This document shows positions 43,244 to 53,995 of a stretch of 64,000 nt of DNA, piece after piece; positions within the stretch are counted from its first letter, which is position 1, and each line of letters opens with the position of its first letter. Where the stretch lies: assembly GCF_001281525.1 (NCBI RefSeq), contig NZ_LGCI01000014.1:200940-264939 (forward strand), read 5' to 3'. This DNA comes from Lysinibacillus macroides (lineage in GTDB: Bacteria > Bacillota > Bacilli > Bacillales_A > Planococcaceae). The translations under genes and the position numbers were made by a program. The notes beneath the pieces were generated by a model. That model worked only from the letters and a program-made list of their open reading frames with translations. It made no database searches and had not been told where the DNA came from.

Positions 43244-44179
43244 ATGAAAAAGTCTAAAGTTTTCTGGGGCTATGCCGTATTAGCGCTAGTCATCTATGCA
43301 GTTGTCCAAGTGTTAATTTCAACAGGTGCAATCGATATCTATTATAAAAATATGCTGATTACGATGTGTATTAATATTATGCTGGCTGTCAGCTTGCATA
43401 TTGTTATCGGGGTTACAGGACAATTCTCGATTGGGCATGCTGGTTTCTTAGCAGTGGGTGCCTATATATCCGCTATTATTACAACAAAGCTAATGCTACC
43501 ATTCCCATTGGCAATCCTTTTAGGTGCACTTGCAGCAGCCGGGGCTGGCTTAATTGTGGGGATTCCTACTTTACGTTTAAAAGGGGACTATTTAGCGATT
43601 GCAACACTAGGATTCGCAGAGATTATTCGTATTATCTTTTTAAATACGGATTATGTGGGTGGCGCAGCAGGGATGCAGGTAAAGTATTTGTCTAACTGGA
43701 CATATGCATTTGTTGGTGTTGTGTTAACGATTTTAGTCATCTCTAACTTTACAAATTCTCGTCATGGTCGTGCATGTATTTCGATTCGTGAGGATGAAAT
43801 TGCAGCAGATGCGATGGGTATTAATACAACTTACTATAAGGTAGTTGCATTCGTTATCGGCTCCTTCTTTGCTGGGCTGGCTGGTGCTATTTTTGCTCAC
43901 AACTTTTACATCATTCAACCAACGACATTTGGCTTCTTAAAGTCGTTTGATATTTTAATTTATGTGGTACTTGGTGGTTTAGGAAGTCTTTCAGGGTCAG
44001 TAATTGCAGCTATTTTCTTAACAGTGGTATCAACATACCTAGCAAACTTCCCTGAAACACGTATGATTATTTACAGTTTAGTATTAATTATCGTGATGCT
44101 TTATCGTCCAACAGGCTTAATGGGCACAAAGGAAATTACGGATTTATTTAAGTTTGGTAAAAAAGGAGGTACAAAATAA
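43244..44179 (+). CDS. livM: Branched-chain amino-acid ABC permease
   Basis: A 311-residue LivM-type permease. The AVSLHIVIGVTGQFSIGHAG motif and the loop RHGRACISIREDEIAADAMG are diagnostic. The frame opens at GTG 43232, but AGGTGAG lies seven bases before ATG 43244, so I start there. Its stop overlaps the livG start. Confidence 0.95.
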   Translation: MKKSKVFWGYAVLALVIYAVVQVLISTGAIDIYYKNMLITMCINIMLAVSLHIVIGVTGQFSIGHAGFLAVGAYISAIITTKLMLPFPLAILLGALAAAGAGLIVGIPTLRLKGDYLAIATLGFAEIIRIIFLNTDYVGGAAGMQVKYLSNWTYAFVGVVLTILVISNFTNSRHGRACISIREDEIAADAMGINTTYYKVVAFVIGSFFAGLAGAIFAHNFYIIQPTTFGFLKSFDILIYVVLGGLGSLSGSVIAAIFLTVVSTYLANFPETRMIIYSLVLIIVMLYRPTGLMGTKEITDLFKFGKKGGTK

Positions 44180-44958
44180 TGACTGGGAACCTTCTTATCA
44201 AAGTTGAAAATATGGGTATTCAATTTGGCGGCTTAAAGGCGGTACAGGCTGTGAATATGTACCTCAATCAAGGAGAACTAGTGGGGCTTATTGGGCCAAA
44301 TGGTGCTGGAAAGACAACAAGCTTCAATATGTTAACGGGCGTTTATACGCCAACAGAAGGGACAATTACATTTGATGGTTTGAAATTAAATGGGCTTGCA
44401 CCTTATCAGGTAACACAAAAAGGGATTAGCCGTACATTCCAAAATATTCGTCTCTTTAAAGAGCTATCTGTTTTAGATAATGTAAAGGTAGCCAACCATT
44501 CACTTGCAAAGCATTCCATGTGGTCTTCTATTTTCCGTTTGCCAGCACATTTTAAGGGTGAGGCAGAAATGGAGCATCAATCAATTGAGTTTTTAAAAAT
44601 CTTTGGCTTAGATGTTTATAAGGATGAGCTAGCAAAAAACTTACCGTACGGGATGCAGCGTCGTTTAGAGATTGCTCGTGCGTTAGCGGCAAATCCCAAA
44701 CTACTCTTATTGGATGAACCAGCAGCAGGGATGAATCCACAAGAAACACATGATTTAATGGAGTTAATTGCCTTTATTCGTAAAGAGTTTGGCTTAACCA
44801 TTTTACTGATTGAGCATGATATGAGTTTAGTTATGGGCATTTGTGAACGCATCTATGTACTCGATCATGGACAATTAATTGCTGACGGAACACCAGAGGA
44901 AATTCGCAACAATCCAAAGGTAATTGAAGCATACCTTGGTGAGGAGGTTATCGGCTAA
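44179..44958 (+). CDS. livG: Branched-chain amino-acid ABC ATPase
   Basis: A 259-residue ABC ATPase with Walker A GPNGAGKTT, the LivG-type extended insert (AKHSMWSSIFRLPAHFKGEA), a modified signature LPYGMQRRLEIARALA, and Walker B LLLLDEPAAGMNPQE. It overlaps livM and livF by one base each, so translation is coupled. Works with LivF as a heterodimer. Confidence 0.95.
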   Translation: MTGNLLIKVENMGIQFGGLKAVQAVNMYLNQGELVGLIGPNGAGKTTSFNMLTGVYTPTEGTITFDGLKLNGLAPYQVTQKGISRTFQNIRLFKELSVLDNVKVANHSLAKHSMWSSIFRLPAHFKGEAEMEHQSIEFLKIFGLDVYKDELAKNLPYGMQRRLEIARALAANPKLLLLDEPAAGMNPQETHDLMELIAFIRKEFGLTILLIEHDMSLVMGICERIYVLDHGQLIADGTPEEIRNNPKVIEAYLGEEVIG

Positions 44959-45665
44959 TGCTAAAAGTACAAAATATAGATGTTTATTATGGCAATATTC
45001 AAGCATTAAAGGGCCTCTCTTTAGAAGTAAACGAGGGTGAAATTGTCACATTAATCGGTGCAAATGGTGCTGGCAAAAGTACATTGTTAAAGACATTGTC
45101 AGGCTTGCTGAAGCCAAAGGGTGGTATTATTGAGTACGAAGGCTTCTCGATTGCAGGAAAGGCTGCTCAAACTATTGTAAAGTCAGGCATTTCTCATGTT
45201 CCAGAAGGTCGTCGTGTTTTTGCCAATATGACCGTAGAGGAAAACTTAGAGCTTGGTGCTTATTTGCGTAATGATAAAGCAGGAATTAAAAAAGATATGG
45301 ATCATGTTTTTGAGTTATTTCCACGATTATTGGAGCGTCGTAAGCAGCAATCGGGTACACTGTCAGGCGGTGAGCAGCAGATGCTTGCAATGGGGCGTGC
45401 ATTAATGGCAAAGCCAAAGCTGTTATTAATGGATGAGCCTTCAATGGGTCTTGCACCGCTCATGGTTAAAAATATTTTTAATATTATTGAGCAGGTCAAT
45501 AAAGAGGGTACAACTGTTTTACTTGTTGAGCAAAATGCTAATATGGCGTTATCTGTTGCTAATCGTGCATATGTACTGGAAACAGGAAAAATAGTTTTAT
45601 CAGGTACAGCACAAGAGCTTCAAGAAAGCGAACAAGTAAAAGCAGCTTATTTAGGTGGTTTATAA
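44958..45665 (+). CDS. livF: Branched-chain amino-acid ABC ATPase
   Basis: A 235-residue ABC ATPase: Walker A GANGAGKST, the LivF motif GISHVPEGRRVFANMTVEEN, signature LSGGEQQMLAMGRALM and Walker B LLLMDEPSMGLAP. Last gene of the liv operon, followed by a terminator. Confidence 0.95.
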   Translation: MLKVQNIDVYYGNIQALKGLSLEVNEGEIVTLIGANGAGKSTLLKTLSGLLKPKGGIIEYEGFSIAGKAAQTIVKSGISHVPEGRRVFANMTVEENLELGAYLRNDKAGIKKDMDHVFELFPRLLERRKQQSGTLSGGEQQMLAMGRALMAKPKLLLMDEPSMGLAPLMVKNIFNIIEQVNKEGTTVLLVEQNANMALSVANRAYVLETGKIVLSGTAQELQESEQVKAAYLGGL

Positions 45666-45672
45666 TTGAAGG

Positions 45673-45715
45673 AAGGGGTGTGAGGAAGATTTCGTCTTTC
45701 CCAGCACCCCTTTCG
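45673..45715 (+). terminator. Terminator of the liv operon
   Basis: AAGGGGTG..AGGAAGA and TCTTTCC..CACCCCTT form a long interrupted stem followed by a T-rich stretch. Confidence 0.8.
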
Positions 45716-45720
45716 CTTAT

Positions 45721-46440
45721 TTACCATAAAATTTCTTCTGGATATTTGAGCTGAATTTGAATATTGTGTAGTGGCTGTTTTGTTGTAATAGCAGCGTCCA
45801 TTAGCTGAGCCTTTAATGCTGCATAGTCATGATCCTCAATCATGAATCGCACTGCAAATGCAGCTAAATGGGCTTTACGCTCCTCTTTGTCTAATTGGAG
45901 ATATTCTAAATTGAGTACATCAACATATTGTGTTGCATAACGGAAGGTTAATGGATTTTTCGCATGCAGCATTTTTAAAAATACCTCATAATCTTCCTCG
46001 TTCATCTCTTGCTCTAGGCAATCAGCAATAGCTGCTTGAAACTTACGAATAATAGCAATGTCATAATCCCACATGGACGAATCATTTAACTGCTGGTGTA
46101 GATCAATAAAATCATTTAAGGCAATTGCGCTAAAAATGATTTCAGGCCACAGTATTTCAGTTGCAAAATAGACATTTTTATTTGGGAAGATTAACTCATG
46201 CTGTGTAAGAACATTTTTATTAAGCCCATTATTGACAAAATCTAACTGGTGTTCGCCAAGCGCAGCGTGCCTTAGTTTATAGCAAACACTTAAAATACGC
46301 AGCCGAGGACCTTGATAATCATAGTATTTATTTTCATCCCCAGTTATTTTGTAAATGGCATTAATCAGTTCATCTAAATCCCAAAAATCTCCACTAATTC
46401 GTACCCCTGTTAATTGTTCCGTGCTTCGAATAACAATCAT
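45721..46440 (-). CDS. DUF6904-like protein of unknown function
   Basis: A 239-residue soluble protein opening IVIRSTEQLTGVRISGDFWD followed by LDELINAIYKITGDE, which resembles the DUF6904 family as I remember it. There is no signal peptide, membrane segment or catalytic motif that I can name. GGGGAGGTG precedes the start. It is 26 bases from rluF and read in the same direction, so the two are probably co-transcribed. Confidence 0.65.
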   Translation of the reverse strand: MIVIRSTEQLTGVRISGDFWDLDELINAIYKITGDENKYYDYQGPRLRILSVCYKLRHAALGEHQLDFVNNGLNKNVLTQHELIFPNKNVYFATEILWPEIIFSAIALNDFIDLHQQLNDSSMWDYDIAIIRKFQAAIADCLEQEMNEEDYEVFLKMLHAKNPLTFRYATQYVDVLNLEYLQLDKEERKAHLAAFAVRFMIEDHDYAALKAQLMDAAITTKQPLHNIQIQLKYPEEILW

Positions 46441-46466
46441 TGTCCTCGCACCTCCCCTTTAATCGC

Positions 46467-47168
46467 TTATTTTGGTGTGTAGTTGAGTAGTTTAAATAAT
46501 TCTGTTCGTTCTTTGTCGGTTAAGTCGCGCCATTGCCCAATCTTTAAATTTCCAAGCTCAATATTCATAATGCGAATTCGCTGTAGACGCTTAACAGAAT
46601 AACCTAACGCTGTACACATTCGTCGTATTTGGCGATTTAAGCCTTGCTCCAAAATAATTTTAAAGACTTTGTCCGATATTTTTTCAACATGACAGGGCAA
46701 TGTTGTTGTATCTAAAATATCTACACCTGCACCCATTTTTTTAATAAATGCCTCTGTAATTGGCTTATCAACCTGAACGATATATTCCTTTTCATGGTGG
46801 TTTTCAGCACGTAAAATTTTATTGACGATATCACCATCATTGGTTAATAACAATAACCCCTCTGATTCTTTATCGAGTCTTCCAATATGAAAAATACGTA
46901 AAGGATGATTAACAAAGTCAACCACATTCCCTTTAATATGGCGTTCCGTTGTACTTGTGATGCCGACAGGTTTATTAAGGGCAATATAGACGAGTTGTTG
47001 TTCCTTCTTTACCTCTTTTCCATCAACGCAAACAGTATCGTCAGCCTCAACTTGACTACCTACTGATGCAAGCTTTCCATTAATCGTTACTCTCCCTTCC
47101 GCTATCCAATTGTCAGCACCTCGGCGAGAGATAATGCCTGTTTCACTCAAATATTTATTAATACGCAT
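46467..47168 (-). CDS. rluF: 23S rRNA pseudouridine synthase, RluF-type
   Basis: A 233-residue RsuA/RluF-family enzyme: N-terminal S4 RNA-binding domain ([20 protein letters not shown]), the catalytic-aspartate motif in [19 protein letters not shown], and the C-terminal [20 protein letters not shown] motif. It isomerises uridine to pseudouridine in 23S rRNA. The assignment to RluF rather than RsuA or RluB rests on the [12 protein letters not shown] and CTALGY segments. Confidence 0.9.
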   Translation of the reverse strand: MRINKYLSETGIISRRGADNWIAEGRVTINGKLASVGSQVEADDTVCVDGKEVKKEQQLVYIALNKPVGITSTTERHIKGNVVDFVNHPLRIFHIGRLDKESEGLLLLTNDGDIVNKILRAENHHEKEYIVQVDKPITEAFIKKMGAGVDILDTTTLPCHVEKISDKVFKIILEQGLNRQIRRMCTALGYSVKRLQRIRIMNIELGNLKIGQWRDLTDKERTELFKLLNYTPK

Positions 47169-47409
47169 ATGGTTCTCCTATATTTTATATTAATTTAAGT
47201 ATACCTTAACGTTGCGTCTAGCGTGAATGCTAGAAGCCTTTCTTATTAAAAATAAATTAGATGGGAAATTTTTCGAAAAAGTTGAAATTATTTTTTGTTT
47301 CTGACAATATATTAAATGAGAGGGTTTCTATAAAAATATGGTTATTCCGATATAAAATAATGTTTTTTGTAGACAATTCTCATTAAATTGTGTAAAGGGG
47401 AGAAGTAAA

Positions 47410-48930
47410 ATGGTTTATGCATTTCCAAACACTGAAGGATCGGTAGTTCAATTCAAAGAGAAATATGACAATTATATTGGTGGCGAATGGACACCCCCAG
47501 TGAAAGGTCAATACTTTGATAACGTCACTCCTGTTACTGGACAAGTTTTTACACAAATAGCGCGTTCCACAGCTGAGGATATTGAACTTGCACTTGATGC
47601 AGCTTATGCAGCTAAAGACGCATGGGGAACAACATCGCCGACAGAGCGTGCAAACATTTTACTTAAAATTGCAGACCGTATTGAGCAAAATTTAGAAAAG
47701 CTAGCTGTTGCCGAAACATGGGATAATGGTAAAGCAGTACGTGAAACATTAAATGCAGATATCCCTCTTGCAATTGACCATTTCCGTTATTTTGCTGGCG
47801 TTTTACGTGCCCAAGAAGGCTCAATCAGCCAAATTGATAACGATACAGTTGCCTACCATTTTCATGAGCCAATCGGGGTAGTCGGTCAAATTATCCCTTG
47901 GAACTTCCCGATACTAATGGCTGTATGGAAGCTTGCACCAGCACTTGCAGCTGGAAACTGTGTTGTTTTAAAACCAGCGGAACAAACACCAGCATCTATT
48001 ATGGTGCTGTTTGAATTAATTGAAGACTTATTACCACCAGGTGTCGTAAATATTGTTAATGGATTTGGTTTAGAGGCAGGGAAGCCGCTTGCGTCCAATC
48101 CACGTATTGGTAAAATTGCCTTTACAGGTGAAACAACAACAGGTCGTTTAATTATGCAATATGCTTCTCAAAATCTAATTCCTGTTACATTAGAACTGGG
48201 TGGTAAATCGCCAAACATCTTCTTTGAGGATATTATGGATGAAGATGATTCCTTCTTAGATAAAGCAGTAGAAGGCTTTGTATTATTTGCGTTAAATCAA
48301 GGAGAGGTGTGTACATGTCCTTCTCGTGCATTAATTCAGGAATCAATTTATGATAAATTTATGGAGCGTGTGATACAGCGAGTGGAGGCCATTAAAATTG
48401 GTAACCCACTTGATCCAAATACAATGATGGGTGCACAGGCTTCAAGCGAGCAAATGGAGAAAATTCTTTCATATTTAGATATTGGTAAACAAGAGGGCGC
48501 TGAATGTCTAATTGGAGGAGAGAAGAATAATGTAGGAGAAGGCTTTGAAAATGGCTACTACATTAAACCAACTGTCTTCAAAGGGCATAATAAAATGCGT
48601 ATTTTCCAAGAGGAAATTTTCGGACCAGTTGTGGCAGTTACTACATTTAAAACGAAAGAGGAAGCATTGGAAATTGCCAATGACACATTATACGGCTTAG
48701 GCTCAGGTATTTGGACAAGAGATATGAACACAGCTTATCGCTTTGGTCGTGGAATTGAGGCAGGACGTGTTTGGACAAATTGCTACCACGCTTATCCTGC
48801 ACATGCTGCGTTTGGCGGTTATAAAATGTCTGGAGTTGGACGCGAAAACCATAAAATGATGTTAGCTCATTACCAACAAACGAAAAATTTACTGGTTAGC
48901 TATAGCGAAAACAAACTGGGCTTCTTCTAA
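47410..48930 (+). CDS. Aldehyde dehydrogenase (acetaldehyde dehydrogenase AldA/ExaC type)
   Basis: A 506-residue NAD-dependent aldehyde dehydrogenase. Conserved parts: [20 protein letters not shown], the cofactor motif [20 protein letters not shown], catalytic glutamate in [13 protein letters not shown] and the catalytic cysteine in [13 protein letters not shown]. Length and the [20 protein letters not shown] end match the acetaldehyde/chloroacetaldehyde group. A DUF779 gene follows after 15 bases, the usual partner of this enzyme. It oxidises short aldehydes to acids in the cytoplasm. Confidence 0.93.
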   Translation: MVYAFPNTEGSVVQFKEKYDNYIGGEWTPPVKGQYFDNVTPVTGQVFTQIARSTAEDIELALDAAYAAKDAWGTTSPTERANILLKIADRIEQNLEKLAVAETWDNGKAVRETLNADIPLAIDHFRYFAGVLRAQEGSISQIDNDTVAYHFHEPIGVVGQIIPWNFPILMAVWKLAPALAAGNCVVLKPAEQTPASIMVLFELIEDLLPPGVVNIVNGFGLEAGKPLASNPRIGKIAFTGETTTGRLIMQYASQNLIPVTLELGGKSPNIFFEDIMDEDDSFLDKAVEGFVLFALNQGEVCTCPSRALIQESIYDKFMERVIQRVEAIKIGNPLDPNTMMGAQASSEQMEKILSYLDIGKQEGAECLIGGEKNNVGEGFENGYYIKPTVFKGHNKMRIFQEEIFGPVVAVTTFKTKEEALEIANDTLYGLGSGIWTRDMNTAYRFGRGIEAGRVWTNCYHAYPAHAAFGGYKMSGVGRENHKMMLAHYQQTKNLLVSYSENKLGFF

Positions 48931-48945
48931 TTTACAGGGAGGTGC

Positions 48946-49311
48946 ATGAGCGTGGTCGAACGTGTACTAGCTACGGCAGAGGCGCTAGCACTCATCGATT
49001 TATTAAAAGAAAAGCATGGTCCTATTATATTTCATCAATCTGGTGGCTGCTGTGATGGCTCATCCCCTATGTGTTATCCAGAGGGTGACTTATTATTAGG
49101 TGATCAGGATATATGCCTTGGAGAAATAGGCGGTGCTCCCTTCTACATGCATAAAAATCAATATGATTATTGGAAACATACCCAGATTATATTAGATGTT
49201 GTCGATGGTAGAGGTGGAATGTTTTCTTTAGAGGGTGTAGAAGGGAAACGCTTTTTAACAAGGTCAAGAGCATTTTCATCAGAGGAGCTACAAGAGCTAG
49301 GGTTAATTTAA
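48946..49311 (+). CDS. DUF779-family protein
   Basis: A 121-residue protein of the DUF779 family with the conserved cysteine-rich HQSGGCCDGSSPMCYPEGD motif, which suggests metal binding. Almost always found after an aldehyde dehydrogenase of the type seen here. Its role is unknown; an accessory or maturation function for the dehydrogenase is a common guess. GGGAGG lies close to ATG 48946; a GTG at 48952 is better spaced and possible. Confidence 0.88.
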   Translation: MSVVERVLATAEALALIDLLKEKHGPIIFHQSGGCCDGSSPMCYPEGDLLLGDQDICLGEIGGAPFYMHKNQYDYWKHTQIILDVVDGRGGMFSLEGVEGKRFLTRSRAFSSEELQELGLI

Positions 49312-49322
49312 TAAGATATGGG

Positions 49323-49354
49323 ACAGCGGCAGCAAGATATGCCGCTGTTTTTTA
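49323..49354 (+). terminator. Terminator of the ALDH-DUF779 operon
   Basis: ACAGCGGCA and TGCCGCTGT with an eight-base loop and six T. Confidence 0.9.
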
Positions 49355-49648
49355 TTGTATGTACACCTTTAATTTTTAGAGAAAAGGCTATGTAATGCGA
49401 TGGTCTTCGACGAGTTGCGTAAAGATAAAAATAACTGAAAACGCTCATATAAAGTCACTGTAAATAATAGTTTTTTAGTAGTTTTTGCGATCAACGTCAA
49501 CATCCCCTTTTTATGTTGTTGATATTCCTTATTAAACCAAATAAATGAGGTAACATATATTAAATTAAGTTTACTTTTTATGTGAATTGTTACAGGTAGG
49601 TGAATCTTTCTAGCAATATGTAACGTAAATGGAGAAAGGGAGTGGACA
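49355..49648. other. Intergenic region, no gene seen
   Basis: AT-rich leader of the DUF4003 gene. I see no recognisable RNA element and no certain promoter. Confidence 0.5.
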
Positions 49649-50620
49649 ATGATGAATGATGTGATGATTGAAAATCAATTGACAAATATAGTTGAGGACG
49701 TATCAAAAGCTGCTGGCTGGACGGTTGATCGAAAGATTATTCTAGCGATTGCTAGTACATTTCTAGCTTCAGGAAAAACATTTGATCCAGTCAAGTATAA
49801 AGCAGTATTGCAGGAGATGAAAAAGCAGAGCTCATGGATGTCCCCTTTACGAACAACCGTTGGCTATAGCATCGCTGCAAATTTAATGGAGCAGGAGGAT
49901 GCAGAAAAGGCAGTAAAGGAATTACTAACAAATGTGAGTATTTTGAAAGAAGCTAAATTTAAAAATGGCAATTTTAGCTTTATTGGTGCACAGTTTTTAA
50001 CGGAGAACAAACATGAAAAAAAGGCACATGCTCAAAAGGCTAGAGCTTTATTTGATGCAATTCGTAAGCACCACCCATTTTTAACATCCTATGAGGATAT
50101 TCCTTATGCAGTTTTATTAAGCAATCCATCTGATGATGTTGAGTTACGTGCAGATACAATGAATCGCTACTATAAAGAATTACGAACATATAATTTTACT
50201 GTGGGGAATGATCTTCAATGGCTTTCACAGGTATTAACGCTGTTATCTCCACAATATAATTATCAACTTGTAGCAAATACTGTAGCGATCCGTGACACAC
50301 TCAAAAAACAACATATAAAAGTAAAGACTATGCATTATCCGCTACTTGGGTTTTTAGCAATACTTGAGCTTAATCAAACACAGTTGCAAGATATTATTGA
50401 TTTGTATCATGAAGTAAAGAGTTTAAAATTGTTAAAATGGCATCGTGAGTTTGTCCTCTTTATGGCTGTACAAATTGCTATTTACGATATGGCAAATGTC
50501 CAAAAATCTTTGTCGATGACGATAATGGCTTCTATTGAGTTATTAATTCAAGCACAGCAAGCAGCAATGATCGCAGCGGTTAGTGCAGCCACCATAGCAT
50601 CTAATTCCAGTTCTTCATGA
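49649..50620 (+). CDS. DUF4003-family protein
   Basis: A 323-residue helical protein with the features of DUF4003: SKAAGWTVDRKIILAIASTF, SPLRTTVGYSIAANLM and DVELRADTMNRYYKELRTYN. The C-terminus is a low-complexity Ala/Ser tail. Function unknown; family members are confined to Bacilli. AAAGGGAG precedes the start. The next gene, an aldehyde dehydrogenase, begins 43 bases on without a terminator, so read-through is likely. Confidence 0.8.
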   Translation: MMNDVMIENQLTNIVEDVSKAAGWTVDRKIILAIASTFLASGKTFDPVKYKAVLQEMKKQSSWMSPLRTTVGYSIAANLMEQEDAEKAVKELLTNVSILKEAKFKNGNFSFIGAQFLTENKHEKKAHAQKARALFDAIRKHHPFLTSYEDIPYAVLLSNPSDDVELRADTMNRYYKELRTYNFTVGNDLQWLSQVLTLLSPQYNYQLVANTVAIRDTLKKQHIKVKTMHYPLLGFLAILELNQTQLQDIIDLYHEVKSLKLLKWHREFVLFMAVQIAIYDMANVQKSLSMTIMASIELLIQAQQAAMIAAVSAATIASNSSSS

Positions 50621-50663
50621 TAAAATAAAGGAGAACTTGATTATTTGGAGGTGCATGTGAAGG

Positions 50664-52091
50664 ATGAAGAAAACAAAACTATGGATAAATGGTCAATGGC
50701 AAGAGGCGGAGAATAGTTATGAGTTAATATCTCCGTATAGTGGAGAGGTCGTTGCACATGTAGCTAAGGCATCCATCCAAGATGTTGAGAGAGCGATCGA
50801 GGGTGCACAGCAAGCATTTCAATCATTTAAAAAGACAACAGCCTATGAGCGTGCCGAAATATTATATAACGTAGTCCAGATTATGCGACAACGAAAAGAA
50901 GAATTTGCAGAGATTTTAGCATTAGAGGCAGGGAAACCTCTAGCGGCAGGACTAGCTGAAATTGAACGTACCATTGCCACGTATCAATTTGCGGCAGAGG
51001 GCGCTAAGCAAGCAAAGGGTGAGACTGTACCAATGGATGCTGCGCCCGGAGCAGGAGATCGTATAGGCTGGACAAAGCGAGAACCCCTAGGTGTTATCTC
51101 AGCCATTACACCGTTTAATTTTCCATTTAATTTAGTAGCGCATAAATTAGGTCCAGCATTTGCGGTTGGCAATACGGTTGTGTTAAAGCCAGCGACACAA
51201 ACGCCATTAAGTGCCCTTATAATGGCAGAGATTTTTAAAGAGGCAGGCTTACCAGATGGGGCATTACAAATAGTAACAGGCAGTGGCGGCGAACTGAGTG
51301 ATACACTTATTACACATCCATATGTTAAAAAGGTAACATTTACAGGTAGCGGTAATGTTGGCTTAGGTATAAAAGAAAAGGTTGGCTTACGGAAAGTAAC
51401 GTTGGAGCTTGGTTCCAATGCAGCAGTAATTGTCGAACCATCGACACCTATCCACAAAATTATTAAGCGCTGTGTAGGCGGTGCGTTTAATTTTGCTGGA
51501 CAAGTATGTATTTCTTTACAACGTATTTATGTACATGCCTCGATTATTAACGAATTTACAAAAGCGTTTGTTGAAGAAACTGAAAAGCTTATAGTAGGTG
51601 ATCCATTTGATAAAAATACAGATGTGAGTGCCATGATTCATCCAAATGAAGTTGAACGAATAAGAGAATGGATTGAGGAAGCTCAGACGCAAGGCGCTGT
51701 TATGGCAACAGGAGGTGTTTTTACAGAGCGTACTTTAACCCCAACTGTTATGACGAATGTAACAGCGGATATGAAAATTGTCTGTCAGGAAGCATTCGCA
51801 CCAATCGTCTCAATTGTTTCATATGAAACATTAAATGACGCCATTCGACTTGTAAATGAGTCGGAACTTGGTTTAAATGCAGGGATTTACACGAATATTT
51901 TACCAGATGCTCTATATGCAGCAGATGAGTTACAAGCTGGTGCTGTGATGATTAATGATATTCCAACCTTTAGGGTAGATAATATGCCATATGGTGGTGT
52001 AAAAATGAGCGGCTATGGACGTGAAGGTATTAAATGGGCGATTGAGGAAATGACGGATATGAAATTTATTATGATGAAAAAATCGTTCTAA
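50664..52091 (+). CDS. NAD(P)-dependent aldehyde dehydrogenase family protein
   Basis: A 475-residue aldehyde dehydrogenase. KLWINGQWQEAENSYELISP, the Rossmann signature AITPFNFPFNLVAHKLGPAF, glutamate in TLELGSNAAVIVEP and cysteine in FNFAGQVCISLQRIY are intact. It resembles lactaldehyde/succinate-semialdehyde-type enzymes; substrate is not certain. GGAGGTG lies upstream. A thioesterase gene follows after 68 bases. Confidence 0.92.
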   Translation: MKKTKLWINGQWQEAENSYELISPYSGEVVAHVAKASIQDVERAIEGAQQAFQSFKKTTAYERAEILYNVVQIMRQRKEEFAEILALEAGKPLAAGLAEIERTIATYQFAAEGAKQAKGETVPMDAAPGAGDRIGWTKREPLGVISAITPFNFPFNLVAHKLGPAFAVGNTVVLKPATQTPLSALIMAEIFKEAGLPDGALQIVTGSGGELSDTLITHPYVKKVTFTGSGNVGLGIKEKVGLRKVTLELGSNAAVIVEPSTPIHKIIKRCVGGAFNFAGQVCISLQRIYVHASIINEFTKAFVEETEKLIVGDPFDKNTDVSAMIHPNEVERIREWIEEAQTQGAVMATGGVFTERTLTPTVMTNVTADMKIVCQEAFAPIVSIVSYETLNDAIRLVNESELGLNAGIYTNILPDALYAADELQAGAVMINDIPTFRVDNMPYGGVKMSGYGREGIKWAIEEMTDMKFIMMKKSF

Positions 52092-52159
52092 ATTTGCATC
52101 TACACTTTTTCTGCGCTACGATGACGAAAGAACATACATGAAGGGGAGTTGCAAGAATC

Positions 52160-52639
52160 ATGACAAACAACACGGTGCCAATGAGCCAATCACGTACGGT
52201 TCAATCCCGTCTCGTATTACCTCCAGATACCAATAATCACAATTCCATTTTCGGTGGAAGAGTGTTAGCTTATATTGATGAAATTGCTGCTATTACAGCA
52301 ATGAAACATGCTAAAGGACAAGTAGTAACAGCTTCGATTGATTCAGTTGATTTTTTATCGGCAGCACATGTAGGGGATATTCTTGAAATAGAAAGTATTG
52401 TTTCTTCTACTGGACGTTCTTCGATGGAGGTTTATGTGCGCGTTATTTCTCGCAATATAGAGACTGGAGAAGAAAAATTAACAACAGAATCATTTGTGAC
52501 GATGGTGGCAGTAGATGATAAAGGGAAACCAACACAAGTACCTGCTATTTATCCTGAAACAGATGAGGAAAAACGTTTATTTGAAACAGGACCAGTAAGA
52601 CGAGAGTATCGTAAACAAAAGCGTGCCTTGCCACATTAA
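52160..52639 (+). CDS. Acyl-CoA thioesterase (hotdog fold, YkhA-like)
   Basis: A 159-residue single hotdog-domain thioesterase: LVLPPDTNNHNSIFGGRVLA with the catalytic Asn/Asp positions, DEIAAITAMKHA helix and VDFLSAAHVGDILEIESIV. It splits acyl-CoA to free acid and CoA. The basic C-terminus EYRKQKRAL is typical of the YkhA/YciA group. AAGGGGAG precedes the start. Confidence 0.9.
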   Translation: MTNNTVPMSQSRTVQSRLVLPPDTNNHNSIFGGRVLAYIDEIAAITAMKHAKGQVVTASIDSVDFLSAAHVGDILEIESIVSSTGRSSMEVYVRVISRNIETGEEKLTTESFVTMVAVDDKGKPTQVPAIYPETDEEKRLFETGPVRREYRKQKRALPH

Positions 52640-52641
52640 AG

Positions 52642-52681
52642 AAAAAGGGAACTTAACTGCTTACAGCGAAGTTCCCTTTTT
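52642..52681. terminator. Bidirectional terminator
   Basis: AAAAAGGGAACTT and AAGTTCCCTTTTT form a perfect 13-base stem between convergent genes. Confidence 0.92.
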
Positions 52682-52684
52682 GTG

Positions 52685-53995
52685 CTAGATATTTAGTTCA
52701 TTCACAACATTAATAAGCGAGTCAGATGAGGAAGAAACAAGTGTTGCTCCCTGTGATAGCTCTGTAATTAAATTAGAAATGGCTGAAATATCTCTGGATG
52801 TATGAATATATTGCTGCTGAATACCAGCGACAGCATCAGCAATATCATTAAATGATTTCGATAAATTTTCCTGTGTAGTCACACTATGCTGAATCTTTTC
52901 ATCAACATTTACCACAGAATTCGACATTGTTGTAATATTGCTTTCGGTTTCTTTAATAAGATGGGAAACATTTTGTACGGCATTTTTTGTTTCCTCTGCA
53001 AGCTTACGAACTTCCTCTGCAACCACTGCAAAGCCTTTGCCATGCTCTCCTGCACGAGCTGCCTCAATTGATGCATTTAAGGCTAATAGATTGGTTTGAT
53101 CAGCAATCCCTGTAACAAGCCCTACAATCTCAGAGATTTTTTGAGAGGAAGTACGCAACTGATTCATGGTTACTTCAAGGCTGTTGACACTCTTTAAAAT
53201 AACTTGTATTAAATCATTTTGTTCTTGAAGCTGTTGCTGTCCACGTCTCGACTTTTCCTGTGTATCCGCAACGAAACTCAATCCTTGCTTTGTAGCTACT
53301 GCAATATCATCTGTTTGAGAGGAAATCACTAGTAAGGAAGCTGCTGTTTCTTCACTAATAGCATTAAGTTCCTCAGCCGTTTTGTGAATCGTTGTAACAA
53401 GAGCATTTTTTGTCTCACTCGTAGCTGTACGAATGCGCTCTTCCTCTTTTTCATAGGCCTCGATTACTAACTGTTGCTCAAAATTGATAATTTTACTAAA
53501 GGCATTAATCGCATAGATTGCATCTTGTTTCGAAATATCGAGATCATTCACGAAGTTAGTAAAAGTAGTAGTGAGTGATTGGAAGGATGCAATATACCAT
53601 TTCGATTGCAAACCGATTCGAACGTGGGCTTCAGCAATGGCTTTTCTTTCATGAATGTAAGCGCTATTAATATAACTTTCAAAAATATCACTTAAATGTT
53701 TGTGCAATGTAACTTTTAAACGGTCAATGTGCGATGTCCGATTAATAATATCGAGTAAGTCTTGACTTAGACTAATGGCTACATAAAACTGCTCCACCAT
53801 TGTTGGAATTAAATCCTTGGCAAATGGCTGTAATTGCTTAATAATCGCTAGATCTCTTATTGTTAAATTTAACAGCGCTAATTGTTTTTGAAGGCTTGGA
53901 TGGCTTGAAACATCTAATTGTACATGATCCTCGAAATTTTCAGGCATTAAGACAATTGAGTAGTGAGGACTACTATTTTTTGTAAACCAACTCAT
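52685..53995 (-). CDS. hemAT: Globin-coupled aerotaxis receptor HemAT
   Basis: A 436-residue soluble chemoreceptor: N-terminal globin-sensor domain (about 20-185) with the proximal haem histidine in [15 protein letters not shown] (His124; His123 in B. subtilis HemAT), a linker, then the signalling domain with an intact tip ([20 protein letters not shown]). It has no transmembrane segments. It binds oxygen and steers aerotaxis via CheA. IS copy 2 is inserted about 90 bp upstream of its start and could affect its expression. Confidence 0.95.
   Translation of the reverse strand: MSWFTKNSSPHYSIVLMPENFEDHVQLDVSSHPSLQKQLALLNLTIRDLAIIKQLQPFAKDLIPTMVEQFYVAISLSQDLLDIINRTSHIDRLKVTLHKHLSDIFESYINSAYIHERKAIAEAHVRIGLQSKWYIASFQSLTTTFTNFVNDLDISKQDAIYAINAFSKIINFEQQLVIEAYEKEEERIRTATSETKNALVTTIHKTAEELNAISEETAASLLVISSQTDDIAVATKQGLSFVADTQEKSRRGQQQLQEQNDLIQVILKSVNSLEVTMNQLRTSSQKISEIVGLVTGIADQTNLLALNASIEAARAGEHGKGFAVVAEEVRKLAEETKNAVQNVSHLIKETESNITTMSNSVVNVDEKIQHSVTTQENLSKSFNDIADAVAGIQQQYIHTSRDISAISNLITELSQGATLVSSSSDSLINVVNELNI

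Noticed and set aside
50984-51457. 157-codon frame antisense to the second aldehyde dehydrogenase
   Set aside because: Long only because of codon bias on the coding strand; no start signal.
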